A stretch of DNA of 64,000 nucleotides from Lujinxingia litoralis (GTDB lineage Bacteria; Myxococcota_A; Bradymonadia; Bradymonadales; Bradymonadaceae): contig NZ_QHKO01000003.1 in the NCBI RefSeq assembly GCF_003260125.1, positions 186,001 through 250,000 on the forward strand, given 5' to 3'. Both the position numbers and the translations under genes were made by a program. The notes beneath the pieces were generated by a model. That model did no database searches. It saw nothing but the letters and a program-made list of their open reading frames with translations, and was not told where the DNA came from. Shown here piece after piece: positions 17,892 through 26,387 of the stretch (the stretch's first letter is position 1; every line of letters starts with the position of its first letter).

Positions 17892-18809
17892 GTGAATCTG
17901 AAGACTCGTATGTTGATGGTGTCGCTGGCATTGGTCGTGGCCGCGTGTTCGTCGAATGAGCCCAAAGCCGATGACGTGCCGGTAGAAGAGGTGGTCGCCG
18001 AGGCAAATTCCGGCGATGAGCAGGCAGAGGCAGGCGCGGAGACGGCCGAGATGTCGGTCGAGGCGAAGTTGGAAGCGGCGGCCAATGGTGCGCATCGCTC
18101 CGAGAAGAACCGCGCCCGCAATGCGTATCGTCATCCGGTGGAGACGCTGCTCTTCTTCGGGTTGGAAGACGATATGCAGGTTGTGGAGCTGTGGCCCGGA
18201 GGGGGCTGGTACAGTGAGGTGCTGGCACCGGTGCTCGCCGACCAGGGCAAGCTGGTCGCCGGGAACATGCTCGATGACCCGGAAGATCCCGAGCATTACT
18301 ACAGCCGCATTGCCCGTTCGTACGAAGCCTGGGTTGGTGAGCATACCGATACGCTTGGCGAAGTGGAGGTCGGGACTTTCTGGCCGCCGAGCCAGGTGGA
18401 GGTTGGTGGACCGGAGAGTGCCGATATGGTGCTGACCTTCCGCAGCATGCACGGCTGGTACCGCAACGGCATTCTTAACGATGTGCTGGCGGCGGCCTAC
18501 GACACGCTCAAGCCCGGCGGGATTTTCGGCGTGGTGCAGCATCGCGCGGCTCCGGGAAGCAATCCCGATGAGACGGCTCCCCTGGGGTATCTGCCGCAGG
18601 ACTTTGTGATTGAGCAGGTGGAGGCAGCGGGCTTTGAGCTTGTGGAGAGCTCGGAGATCAATGCGAACCCGAAGGATACCCGGGACTATGAGGAGGGCGT
18701 CTGGGCGCTGCCTCCGTCGCTGCGTGGTGGGGAAGAGGGGGCTGAGCGCTTTTTGGAGATCGGAGAAAGCGACCGCATGACCCTGAAGTTTGTCAAAAAG
18801 GCCGATTGA
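17892..18809 (+). CDS. Exported methyltransferase-like lipoprotein
   Basis: Protein of 305 residues with lipoprotein signal MNLKTRMLMVSLALVVAAC, an acidic linker and a class I SAM-methyltransferase fold. The SAM motif appears as VVELWPGGGWYSEVLAP, with LTFRSMHGWY and 'AYDTLKPGGIFGVVQHRA' later, matching the predicted-methyltransferase family COG4798. Such proteins often carry export signals, which is odd because SAM is cytoplasmic. Their activity is not established, so the call is to family only. GTG start with AAGGAG 5 bases upstream. A bidirectional terminator follows. Confidence 0.8.
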   Translation: MNLKTRMLMVSLALVVAACSSNEPKADDVPVEEVVAEANSGDEQAEAGAETAEMSVEAKLEAAANGAHRSEKNRARNAYRHPVETLLFFGLEDDMQVVELWPGGGWYSEVLAPVLADQGKLVAGNMLDDPEDPEHYYSRIARSYEAWVGEHTDTLGEVEVGTFWPPSQVEVGGPESADMVLTFRSMHGWYRNGILNDVLAAAYDTLKPGGIFGVVQHRAAPGSNPDETAPLGYLPQDFVIEQVEAAGFELVESSEINANPKDTRDYEEGVWALPPSLRGGEEGAERFLEIGESDRMTLKFVKKAD

Positions 18810-18850
18810 GCCCGATGAGCTTCGGCTAAGGGAGCTGCCCGTCGTAGAGA

Positions 18851-18894
18851 TAAAAAAAGCCCGCGCCCCCGGAGAGGGGGCGCGGGCTTTTTTA
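18851..18894. terminator. Bidirectional terminator between convergent genes
   Basis: AAAAAAAGCCCGCGCCCCC pairs with GGGGGCGCGGGCTTTTTT, giving a U tract on either strand. It serves the methyltransferase lipoprotein and the O-methyltransferase. Confidence 0.92.
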
Positions 18895-18919
18895 TGACGT
18901 ATTTGGGGGGAGGCGTGGG

Positions 18920-19585
18920 TTAGCCGCGTTTTCTGCAGAGGGCCACGCCATCCCCGATGGGGACGACGCTGAGATCGATGCGGTCGTCGGCGTGGATTTT
19001 CTCGTTGAGGGCGCGAATGGCCTGGGTGTCGGGGTCGTGGGCCGAGGAGTCGGCGACCTTGCCCCCCCAGAGGACGTTGTCGATGGCGGCGACACCGCCG
19101 GTGCGCAAGAGCTTGAGGGCGGCCTCGTAGTAGGTGTCGACCGGTTCCTTATCGGCGTCGACAAAGATGAAGTCGAAGCTGTTGTGAGCTTCGCGCTCCA
19201 GGAGGCGATCGAGGGTCTGCTGCGCGGGTTCGACGTGAAGTTCAATGCGCTTCATCAGTCCGGCTTCCTCCCAGCAGTGGCGTGCCTGGGACGCCCATTT
19301 TTCATTGATCTCACAGGCGATCAGGCAGCCGTCATCGGGCAGGGCGCTTGCCAGCCACAGAGCGCTGTAGCCGGTAAAACTGCCGATTTCGATGACTCGT
19401 TTGGCCCCCATGAGTTTGAGGAGCATGTGCAGAAACTGGCCCTGCTCCGGCGCGATCTGCATGCTGCCCATGGGCAGCTCGGAGGTGTCCTGACGACAGC
19501 GCATAAAGCGACTGGGTTCGCGCACTGAGAAGTGGCGAAGGTAGGAGAGAATGTTGTCGTCGAGGAAGATCGTAGAGCGGCTCAT
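18920..19585 (-). CDS. O-methyltransferase (caffeoyl-CoA OMT-like)
   Basis: SAM-dependent O-methyltransferase of 221 residues. Motifs seen are VIEIGSFTGYSALWLA (motif I), an acidic ACEIN, 'FDFIFVDADKEPVDTYYE' with the metal-binding Asp cluster, and 'GGVAAIDNVLWGGKV'. These match the metal-dependent catechol/caffeoyl-CoA family. The natural acceptor is unknown. The ATG at 19585 with GGGAG upstream gives the usual family length; the extended frame upstream is not needed. Confidence 0.88.
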   Translation of the reverse strand: MSRSTIFLDDNILSYLRHFSVREPSRFMRCRQDTSELPMGSMQIAPEQGQFLHMLLKLMGAKRVIEIGSFTGYSALWLASALPDDGCLIACEINEKWASQARHCWEEAGLMKRIELHVEPAQQTLDRLLEREAHNSFDFIFVDADKEPVDTYYEAALKLLRTGGVAAIDNVLWGGKVADSSAHDPDTQAIRALNEKIHADDRIDLSVVPIGDGVALCRKRG

Positions 19586-19677
19586 GTGTCGACTCCCTGG
19601 GTGAGGTGATGACAAAGCAACATCACAAAAGGTTCACACCGAGGGAGGCAGGGGCAAGCACGAGAGGGGGAGCGTGA

Positions 19678-20664
19678 TTACCGGGAGCGCGAGGCATGGA
19701 TCAGGTTCTGACCGCTGCGCAGATCGTGTTCGAAGACGAGCGTCAGTTCGAGGTCGTCTGCCCGGCGATAGCGGCGAGTCTGGGCGGACGAGGGGAGTTC
19801 GAAGAGCTCGGAGGCACGGGCGATGGCGTCGCCAGAGTCGGCGAGTTGCCAGCCCCGGGATGGAAGCGCGCGATCGTAGAAGGCGATGAGTTCGGAGGTA
19901 GACGCCGGGGAGATGAAGGTCATGTCGACCTGGTGTGCCCCGGGGTTGTCGTCGGCGAAGCGGCTTAAGCGCGTGCATCCCGGACAGGAGGGGACCTCGG
20001 CGTCGAAGCTCTGGTCGATGCGGTTGCCGGGGACCATGCGCCGATAGTCAAAGGCCTCATCGCTCCAGGAGGCCGTGATTTCGGTGTGTCGGCGCGAAGG
20101 GTCGCGCGAGATCTCGATGTAGCGGTGGGCCCGGAAGAGTTCGTGAGGGTTTTCGGACTTCAGGAACTCGTCGCGCAGGGCCTCGGGAGCGTCGGCACGG
20201 TTGCGGGTCAGCACGCCGGCCAGCGCGATGTGGTTCTTGCTGATGGCGATCGGGCTGAGGCCGCCTTTAAGGGCGTTGAGCAGGCGCGCCTCGTGATGCT
20301 GTGGGGAGGAAGAGGTGAAGACGTCGTCGTTGACCCCCTGACGGACGAATTCCTCCTGGTAGTCGCGCAGGAGTTCTTCGGGAGTTTTGAGCGAGGTGGT
20401 GGTCGAGAAAAAGACCGTGTTGCCGTTGAGGTCGTAGCGGCGCGGGGCCGGATGACCGAGCTTTTCGAGGGCGGTGGAGAAGCGCTCGGTGTTGGTTCGC
20501 TCAAAGGGGCTGAACCAGGCCACATCGGCATGGGAGGAGGCAACTTCGCCGGTGGGAGTGAAGACACCTGCGACAGCGGCGATGCCTAAGACCGTCAGCG
20601 CGCCGCCGCCGATCTTGAGAGCATTCCACAGCGCACCGGGGATGGGGGTGGGGGCAATTGCCAT
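19678..20664 (-). CDS. Membrane-anchored hypothetical protein
   Basis: Protein of 328 residues not assigned to a family. One hydrophobic segment (about 16-34, GGGALTVLGIAAVAGVF) suggests an N-terminal membrane anchor with the rest in the periplasm. A CPGC pair lies near residue 228. The end 'STSELIAFYDRALPSRGW' resembles a motif often seen at the end of secreted hypothetical proteins that judge 'difference of scores'-type domains. GCGAGGACGAG precedes the ATG. Function unknown. Confidence 0.6.
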   Translation of the reverse strand: MAIAPTPIPGALWNALKIGGGALTVLGIAAVAGVFTPTGEVASSHADVAWFSPFERTNTERFSTALEKLGHPAPRRYDLNGNTVFFSTTTSLKTPEELLRDYQEEFVRQGVNDDVFTSSSPQHHEARLLNALKGGLSPIAISKNHIALAGVLTRNRADAPEALRDEFLKSENPHELFRAHRYIEISRDPSRRHTEITASWSDEAFDYRRMVPGNRIDQSFDAEVPSCPGCTRLSRFADDNPGAHQVDMTFISPASTSELIAFYDRALPSRGWQLADSGDAIARASELFELPSSAQTRRYRRADDLELTLVFEHDLRSGQNLIHASRSR

Positions 20665-20796
20665 CTCGTCCTCGCCAGGTCAGAAGGTGGACCTTAAGAT
20701 GTAGGAGAGTGTAGTCATTGCAGAGCGAGTGTGCAACGGCGGGGGGAGCCTGAAAACGTAAGGGTTTGCAATGTAGACCCGTCTGACGAGGTGATG

Positions 20797-21810
20797 ATGA
20801 AGGCGTGGCGGATTGAGGGAGAGTTCGGGCTGGAGCGGCTTCGCCAGGTTGAGATGGCGTCGGTTCCGGTGGCGCGGGGGCAGGTGCGTCTGAAGATGCG
20901 GGCGGTGGGGTTGAATTATCGAGATCTGATGATGATTCAAGGGCGCTACAATCCGCGTCAGCCGCTGCCGCTGGTGCCCTGTTCCGATGGGGTTGGCGAG
21001 GTGGTGGAGGTGGGGCCGGAGGTGGACGGCGCCTGGCTGGGGCGGCGAGTGTCGCCGATCTTTGCGCAGGGCTGGCAAAGCGGAGAACCTACCCGAGAGA
21101 AGTTGCGTACCACGCTGGGCGGACCGCTTGCGGGGACGTTGCGTGAGGAGATGGTGTGCGATGTATCGTCGGTGGTGGCGGTGCCCGATCATCTGAGCGA
21201 TGCAGAGGCTGCGTCGCTGGGGTGTGCCGGTGTGACGGCCTGGCACGCCGTGGTGGAGCAGGGGAACGTAGGCGCCGGTGATGTGGTGGTGTGCCTGGGT
21301 ACCGGCGGCGTGTCGGTGTTTGCGATGCAGTTTGCCACGATGATGGGGGCGGAGGTGATCATGACTTCCAGCAGCGACGCGAAACTTGCGCGGGTGCGCG
21401 AGCTGGGGGCGGCACATGTGATCAATTACCGCCAGGAGCCGCAGTGGGGCAGGGCGGTCAAGGCGCTGACCGGGGGGCGAGGCGCTGACCTGGTGGTGGA
21501 GGTCGGCGGTGCGGGCACGCTGCAGGAGTCGATCGGTGCGGTGCGGGTGGGCGGGACGATTGCGTTGATCGGGGTGCTGGCTGGAGGGATGCAGCCGCTC
21601 AATGTGGTGCCGGTGCTGATGCAGAATATTCGGGTGCAGGGGGTGCTGGTAGGCTCCGGAGAGATGTTTGAGCGCATGAATCGCGCGATCGGCGCGCATC
21701 GGATGCGTCCGGTGATTGATCGTGTCGTGGGGTTTGATGATGTGGTCAGCGGGTTTGAAGCGATGCGAGAGGGGGCGCATCTAGGGAAGATTTGTGTGGA
21801 GGTGAGCTGA
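20797..21810 (+). CDS. NAD(P)-dependent quinone oxidoreductase/alcohol dehydrogenase-like protein (MDR family)
   Basis: Medium-chain reductase of 337 residues: an N-terminal GroES-like domain (VGLNYRDLMMIQGRY, PLVPCSDGVGEV) and a Rossmann domain with GTGGVSVFAMQFA. No structural-zinc cysteine cluster is seen, so it groups with zinc-free quinone-oxidoreductase-like members. It ends normally at GKICVEVS. Two ATGs are adjacent; 20797 has the better distance to GAGG. The stop codon TGA is also the start of the first copy of repeat cluster 2. Confidence 0.85.
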   Translation: MKAWRIEGEFGLERLRQVEMASVPVARGQVRLKMRAVGLNYRDLMMIQGRYNPRQPLPLVPCSDGVGEVVEVGPEVDGAWLGRRVSPIFAQGWQSGEPTREKLRTTLGGPLAGTLREEMVCDVSSVVAVPDHLSDAEAASLGCAGVTAWHAVVEQGNVGAGDVVVCLGTGGVSVFAMQFATMMGAEVIMTSSSDAKLARVRELGAAHVINYRQEPQWGRAVKALTGGRGADLVVEVGGAGTLQESIGAVRVGGTIALIGVLAGGMQPLNVVPVLMQNIRVQGVLVGSGEMFERMNRAIGAHRMRPVIDRVVGFDDVVSGFEAMREGAHLGKICVEVS

Positions 21811-22010
21811 CCGGGGGACGTCGTTTGGAGTGGTTTGGGGCTGACCGGGGGACGTTGTTATTGGTGGTTTGGGGCTGACCGGGGGACGTCGTTTGGAGTG
21901 GTTTGGGGCTGACCGGGGGACGTCGTTTTGAGTGGTTTGGAACTGACCGAGGGACGTTGTTTTGGGTGGTTTGGAACTGACCGGGGGACGTTGTTTTTGG
22001 TGGTTTGGGG
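21807..22010 (+). repeat. CTGACC-family cluster 2 (six 34-bp units)
   Basis: Units at 21807, 21841, 21875, 21909, 21943 and 21977, exactly 34 bp apart. The core is CTGACCGGGGGACGTCG with spacer TTTGGAGTGGTTTGGGG, both slightly variable. The array fills the whole gap between convergent genes. Confidence 0.95.
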
Positions 22011-22017
22011 CTCGAAC

Positions 22018-23781
22018 TCAGAGTGGCCAGTACCAGGGGATCAGGACCAGGGCGATAATGAGGAAGAGCAGGGATAGCGGAACCCCGACGCGCACAAAGT
22101 CCATGTAGCGATAGCCACCGGCGCTGTAGATCATCACGTTGGTGTGGTAGCCGACCGGAGAGGCAAAGCTGGCGGAGGCGCCGTAGACAATCGCGAAGAT
22201 AAAGGGGCGCGGATCGACACCCAGGCTGAGGGCGGCGCTGACCGCTACCGGCGTGATCAGCACGGCGGTGGCCTGGTTGGAGATGATGGCGGTCATGACG
22301 GTGGTGATCAGATAAAAAGCGCCCAGGAGCACCCAGGGGCCGAAATCGCCGAAGAGGGAGAGGGTGGCGTTGGAGAGGAGCGCGACGCCGCCGGTCTTTT
22401 GAAGGGCGATGCCGAGCGGGATCAGACCTCCCAGAAGGAAGATGACCTGCCAGTCGATGGCCTCGTAGGCTTCTTCGATGGAGATGACGCCCAGGAGCAC
22501 AACCAGGACGGCGGCGGCGCTGGCCAGGGTGACGATCGGAGCGACCCCGAAGGCCGCAAGGGAGACCACTGCGATCAGGGCAGCGAGCACCGGCAGGGTG
22601 TAAATGTGCTTGAACTCCCACAGCCCGATTTCGGAGACGACGATAAAGTCGGGGCTCTCCTGAAGCAGTGGTATCTGGGAGGGAAGGGCCTGAATGAGGA
22701 GGACGTCACCTCCCTGGATCGGCACGTCGAGGAGGTGTTCGACGACGGTGTCGGCGGCGCGTCGCAGGGCGAGCACGCGGGCGGGGTGGTAGCGGGCAAA
22801 GCGCGATTCGCCCAGGGTGCGTCCGACCACCGAGGCGTCCGGGGCGATGACGACCTCCAGCAGTTCCATGGGCGGTTGGTCGTCGGGCTCGGGCTGGGGA
22901 TCGGCCAGGGAGGTGATGCCCGGGGTGTCGAGGAGGTCGCGCATGACCGCGGCCGGGGCCGAGATTCGCAGGATATCATCGGCCCTCAGGAGTGGGTCTT
23001 CGTCAAGCTCAAGGGGGACCTCCTTGCGGATCATGGCCAGCAGACGAGCCTCGGAGCCGGCCACAAAGAGGCTGGCGGGTTTGCCGATGTCGGGGTGTTC
23101 GGAGCCGAATTGTAGTTCGGTAAGGTAGGGCTGGGTCTCGGAGCCGGGGCGCTGGTAGTCCGGGTTATCGCGTTGGGGCAGCAGTGCGCGGCCAATGGTG
23201 AGCATGTAGACGGTGCCGACGACCAAAAAAGCCAGGCCGACCACGGTGGTTTCAAACATTCCGATGCGGGCTTGATTGAGGTCGGTAAGAAGACCGCTGA
23301 TCAGGATGTTGGTGGAGGTGCCGACCAGGGTGCAGGTGCCTCCGAAGATGGCCGCAAAGGACAGGGGCATCATGACCCGGGAGGGGCTCAAATTGTTGGC
23401 GCGGCAGACGCCCAAAAGCACCGGGAGCATGATGGCGACGACGGCCACGTTGTTGATGAACGCCGACATGGCGGCCACGCCGATCATCATGGTGGCCGTG
23501 GCCAGACGCTCATTGTAGGCGTAGAGCCGGCCCAGGTGCGTGGCGATGTGTTTGAGCGCCCCGGTGCGGTGGAGGGCTCGGCTGAGGACGAACATCGCGG
23601 CGATGGTAACGGTGGCTTCGTTGCTAAATCCGCTCAGGCCTTCGGCCGGGGTGATGATGCCGGTGGGGAGGAGGGCGGCCATGGTCAGCAGGGCGACCAG
23701 ATCGACGCGCATTCGCTCGGTGACAAAGAGCACCAGCGCGATCAACGTCAACAAAAAGACGAAGCTCAGCTCAAAGTTCAT
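22018..23781 (-). CDS. SLC13/DASS-family sodium-anion symporter with RCK_C domains
   Basis: Inner-membrane transporter of 587 residues. There are many hydrophobic segments, with the family-typical 'NNVAVVAIMLPV' and 'TAIISNQATAVLITPVAV' repeats in the two halves. Between them, residues about 205-390, lie two regulatory TrkA-C (RCK_C) domains ('LLAMIRKEVPLELDEDPLLR', 'LLEVVIAPDASVVGRTLGES'). Relatives carry sulfate, dicarboxylates or citrate with Na+; the substrate here is unknown. The ATG at 23781 begins the protein at its first membrane segment. Confidence 0.88.
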   Translation of the reverse strand: MNFELSFVFLLTLIALVLFVTERMRVDLVALLTMAALLPTGIITPAEGLSGFSNEATVTIAAMFVLSRALHRTGALKHIATHLGRLYAYNERLATATMMIGVAAMSAFINNVAVVAIMLPVLLGVCRANNLSPSRVMMPLSFAAIFGGTCTLVGTSTNILISGLLTDLNQARIGMFETTVVGLAFLVVGTVYMLTIGRALLPQRDNPDYQRPGSETQPYLTELQFGSEHPDIGKPASLFVAGSEARLLAMIRKEVPLELDEDPLLRADDILRISAPAAVMRDLLDTPGITSLADPQPEPDDQPPMELLEVVIAPDASVVGRTLGESRFARYHPARVLALRRAADTVVEHLLDVPIQGGDVLLIQALPSQIPLLQESPDFIVVSEIGLWEFKHIYTLPVLAALIAVVSLAAFGVAPIVTLASAAAVLVVLLGVISIEEAYEAIDWQVIFLLGGLIPLGIALQKTGGVALLSNATLSLFGDFGPWVLLGAFYLITTVMTAIISNQATAVLITPVAVSAALSLGVDPRPFIFAIVYGASASFASPVGYHTNVMIYSAGGYRYMDFVRVGVPLSLLFLIIALVLIPWYWPL

Positions 23782-23923
23782 ACGCGTGCCCGACACCTGT
23801 AGATGAAGGCGGTACGGCTGGCCTGGCCTGGAAGTTTTGCGCTGTGTGGGCAAAGGTGGTCTCAGGGCCCATGAAGACAAGGCTGATGGGTGATGGATGG
23901 CGCGTGGTTTCGGGAGGTGAATG

Positions 23924-25174
23924 ATGGGAGAGGGACGCGAATTTGATGTGATTGTGTTCGGGGCAACCGGATTTACCGGAAGGCTGGTGGCGAGGTATCT
24001 GGCCAGGCACGCCCGGGCCGGAAGCTGGGCGATTGCCGGGCGCTCCGAGGAGAAGCTCATGGAGCTGCGGGCCGATTTGGCCGGGGAGTCGCTGGAGGCT
24101 GGCGGGCTGAGCATGATTCAGGCCGATGTGAGCGACGGGGGAAGTCTCCGGGCGCTGGCGCGCCGCGCGCGGGTGGTCTGCTCGACGGTGGGGCCCTACG
24201 CGCTTTACGGGGAGCCGGTGGTGGAGGCCTGCATTGAGGAGGGGGCGGATTATTGTGATTTGACTGGCGAGATGGACTGGGTGGCGGAGATGATTGAGCG
24301 CCACCATGAGGCCGCGCGCCACAAGGGGGTGCGCGTGGTGCACAGCTGCGGGTTCGACTCGGTGCCCAGCGATCTGGGAGTCTTGTTGATGCAGCAAGAG
24401 GCCATCGCGCGTTGGGGACGCCCGGCCGGCCAGGGAAAGTACTACCTGTGGCAAGCGCGTGGCGGATTTAGCGGGGGGACGATCGCCAGCGCGGCCGAGA
24501 CAGTGGAGCGGGCAGCGGGCGATGCCCGGGTGCGCGCGCGTCTCTCCGACCCTTACGCGCTCTACCCGTCGGGGGAGTTGCCCGGCCCGGATGGTCAGCC
24601 GCAGGACCTGGTGAAGTACGATCGGGAGATTGGCGCCTGGACGGGGCCATTCATGATGGCGCGGGTCAACGAAAAGGTGGTCCGGCGAAGCAATGCGCTG
24701 CGCGGCTTTGAGTACGGTCGTGAGTTTACCTATGGCGAGGTGGTGCGGATGGGGCCCGGGGTGGGGGGAGCACTGGGCGGGTGGGCGATGACGCTGGGGT
24801 TGGGAGGGATGGTGGCGGGGCTGGCATTTCGTCCCGGTCGGTGGCTTCTGAAGCGCTTCGTACTGCCGAAGCCGGGCGAGGGGCCCTCGGAGCAGGTCCG
24901 GAAGCGGGGCTGCTTCCGCACGCGGGTGTACGGCTGGAAGGAGGTTGGTTTAAGGGGCGGCGAACGCGTGGAAGTGGAGATCGGGGCCGATCAGGATCCG
25001 GGCTACGGGGCGACGTCCCTGATGCTCGCCGAATCGGCGATGCTTCTGGCGGAGGGGAGAGAGGCCGTGAGCGGTGGGCTTCCGAGAGGCGGGGTGCTGA
25101 CGCCGGCATCGGCGCTGGGGGAGACGTTGATCGAGCGGCTACGATCGGCCGGGATGATCTTCCGGGTACTCTGA
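23924..25174 (+). CDS. Saccharopine dehydrogenase/trans-acting enoyl reductase family protein
   Basis: Protein of 416 residues with an N-terminal Rossmann fold (DVIVFGATGFTGRLVARYLA), 'CSTVGPYALYGEPVVEAC', 'YCDLTGEMDWV' and 'SCGFDSVPSDLGVLL', all typical of the saccharopine-reductase-like family that includes mycobacterial trans-acting enoyl reductases. The likely role is NAD(P)H-dependent reduction in lipid metabolism, by analogy only. A hydrophobic stretch near residue 290 may touch the membrane. ATG 23924 is preferred to 23921 on ribosome-site spacing. Confidence 0.85.
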   Translation: MGEGREFDVIVFGATGFTGRLVARYLARHARAGSWAIAGRSEEKLMELRADLAGESLEAGGLSMIQADVSDGGSLRALARRARVVCSTVGPYALYGEPVVEACIEEGADYCDLTGEMDWVAEMIERHHEAARHKGVRVVHSCGFDSVPSDLGVLLMQQEAIARWGRPAGQGKYYLWQARGGFSGGTIASAAETVERAAGDARVRARLSDPYALYPSGELPGPDGQPQDLVKYDREIGAWTGPFMMARVNEKVVRRSNALRGFEYGREFTYGEVVRMGPGVGGALGGWAMTLGLGGMVAGLAFRPGRWLLKRFVLPKPGEGPSEQVRKRGCFRTRVYGWKEVGLRGGERVEVEIGADQDPGYGATSLMLAESAMLLAEGREAVSGGLPRGGVLTPASALGETLIERLRSAGMIFRVL

Positions 25175-25568
25175 AGTCGGGGAGGGGGGGCGCGGGCTTG
25201 ACAGGTGGGGCTTCGGCACTATTCCTGCCTGGATAAAGGTAGCTTGAGGTTTTTGTCGCGCTGGTCTGTGACCACCGGCGGTGGTGTATCTGCAGTGACG
25301 TCGCCGACCCTCGGATGACGCTGACCCTCGGATGACGCTGACCCTCGGATGACGCTGACCCTCGGATGACGCTGACCCTCGGATGACGTGTCTGTGGTGA
25401 GCAAGCAGGCCATTCGGATGGACTGTCTGAGATAAGGGAGGTGGTCTGGAAGGCTTTGGGCGAGGTGAAGAGCATGAACCTGTCAGCGCCCGGGAGGCGT
25501 TGGCATCAGATGAGCTTCTGTACGGATGCGATTGGAGGTTCGGCGAATCCAGCCGGCCAGGAGGAGTC
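25175..25568. other. Intergenic region with cluster 3
   Basis: Apart from the 17-bp tandem array at 25304, about 250 bases show no supportable gene. CAGGAGGAG just before 25569 is the ribosome binding site of the export operon. Confidence 0.4.
25304..25388 (+). repeat. CTGACC-family cluster 3 (17-bp units)
   Basis: Five head-to-tail units of CTGACCCTCGGATGACG at 25304 (slightly variant), 25321, 25338, 25355 and 25372. The units abut with no spacer, which shows the core length is 17 bp. Confidence 0.95.
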
Positions 25569-26387
25569 ATGAGACGAGTTCGAGCCCTATTTGCGATGCT
25601 TCTGATGCTGCTGGGGACGTCTATGTACGCGAGCGCCCAGATGCCGGATACGAGTGCGGGAGCTGAGGCGGAGCCCTCGGGGGATCATCAGCCGGCGCTC
25701 CCCGAGCTTTCCGAGGTTCTCCGGAAGCTCGACCGGTTGTACCTGGCGGAGAGTTCGCAGGGTCGACTTAAAATGAGGGTGGTGAACGACCGGGGGACGC
25801 GGGAGCTGGAGGTGGAACAGTGGAGTCGGGGCCGTGATCAGGCGCTGATGGTGATTCGCTCGCCGGCCCGGGAGTCCGGGACCGCGACGCTGCGCTCGGA
25901 GCAGGGCCTGTGGAACTATGCTCCGCGCGCCGACCGGCTGATCAGGGTGCCTTCGGGGATGCTCAGTGATGCCTGGATGGGGAGTCATTTTTCTAACGAC
26001 GACCTGATGCGGGAGACCAGCCTGGAGGAGGACTACCGCGCGGATCTGCGCTGGGGTGTCTACGATGGCGAGCGGGTGCTGGAGGTGGAGTTGACCCCGC
26101 GCCCGGGCGCGCCGGTGGTCTGGGATAAGGTGGTCTATGAGCTCGGCGCGGCGCGGTGGTTGCCTCGTCGCGCGCGATTTTTTTCGGGCGACAGAGTCGA
26201 GAGGACCATGGAGTTTTCGGAGGTTCGGGAGATGGGGGGGCGGTACCTGCCTACGGTGCTGACCGTGCGTCCTCGGGCTGCCGGGGAGTACACCCGGATG
26301 GAGTATGTGGAGATTAACTTTGATGTGCCGATCGATGCGACGCTCTTTACCCGGCAGGGGCTTCGCCGGCTGGCGAGGTCGCGATGA
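25569..26387 (+). CDS. LolA-like outer-membrane lipoprotein-sorting protein
   Basis: Periplasmic protein of 272 residues with signal peptide MRRVRALFAMLLMLLGTSMY and a cleavage site near ASAQ. The body matches the 'outer membrane lipoprotein-sorting protein' branch of the LolA-like superfamily ('LKMRVVNDRGTRELEVEQWS', 'PARESGTATLRSEQGLWNYAPRADRLIRVPSG', 'MGSHFSNDDLMRE'). It should bind a lipid or lipidated cargo in the periplasm. The gene overlaps the next permease by 4 bases and is the first of a five-gene operon. Confidence 0.85.
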   Translation: MRRVRALFAMLLMLLGTSMYASAQMPDTSAGAEAEPSGDHQPALPELSEVLRKLDRLYLAESSQGRLKMRVVNDRGTRELEVEQWSRGRDQALMVIRSPARESGTATLRSEQGLWNYAPRADRLIRVPSGMLSDAWMGSHFSNDDLMRETSLEEDYRADLRWGVYDGERVLEVELTPRPGAPVVWDKVVYELGAARWLPRRARFFSGDRVERTMEFSEVREMGGRYLPTVLTVRPRAAGEYTRMEYVEINFDVPIDATLFTRQGLRRLARSR

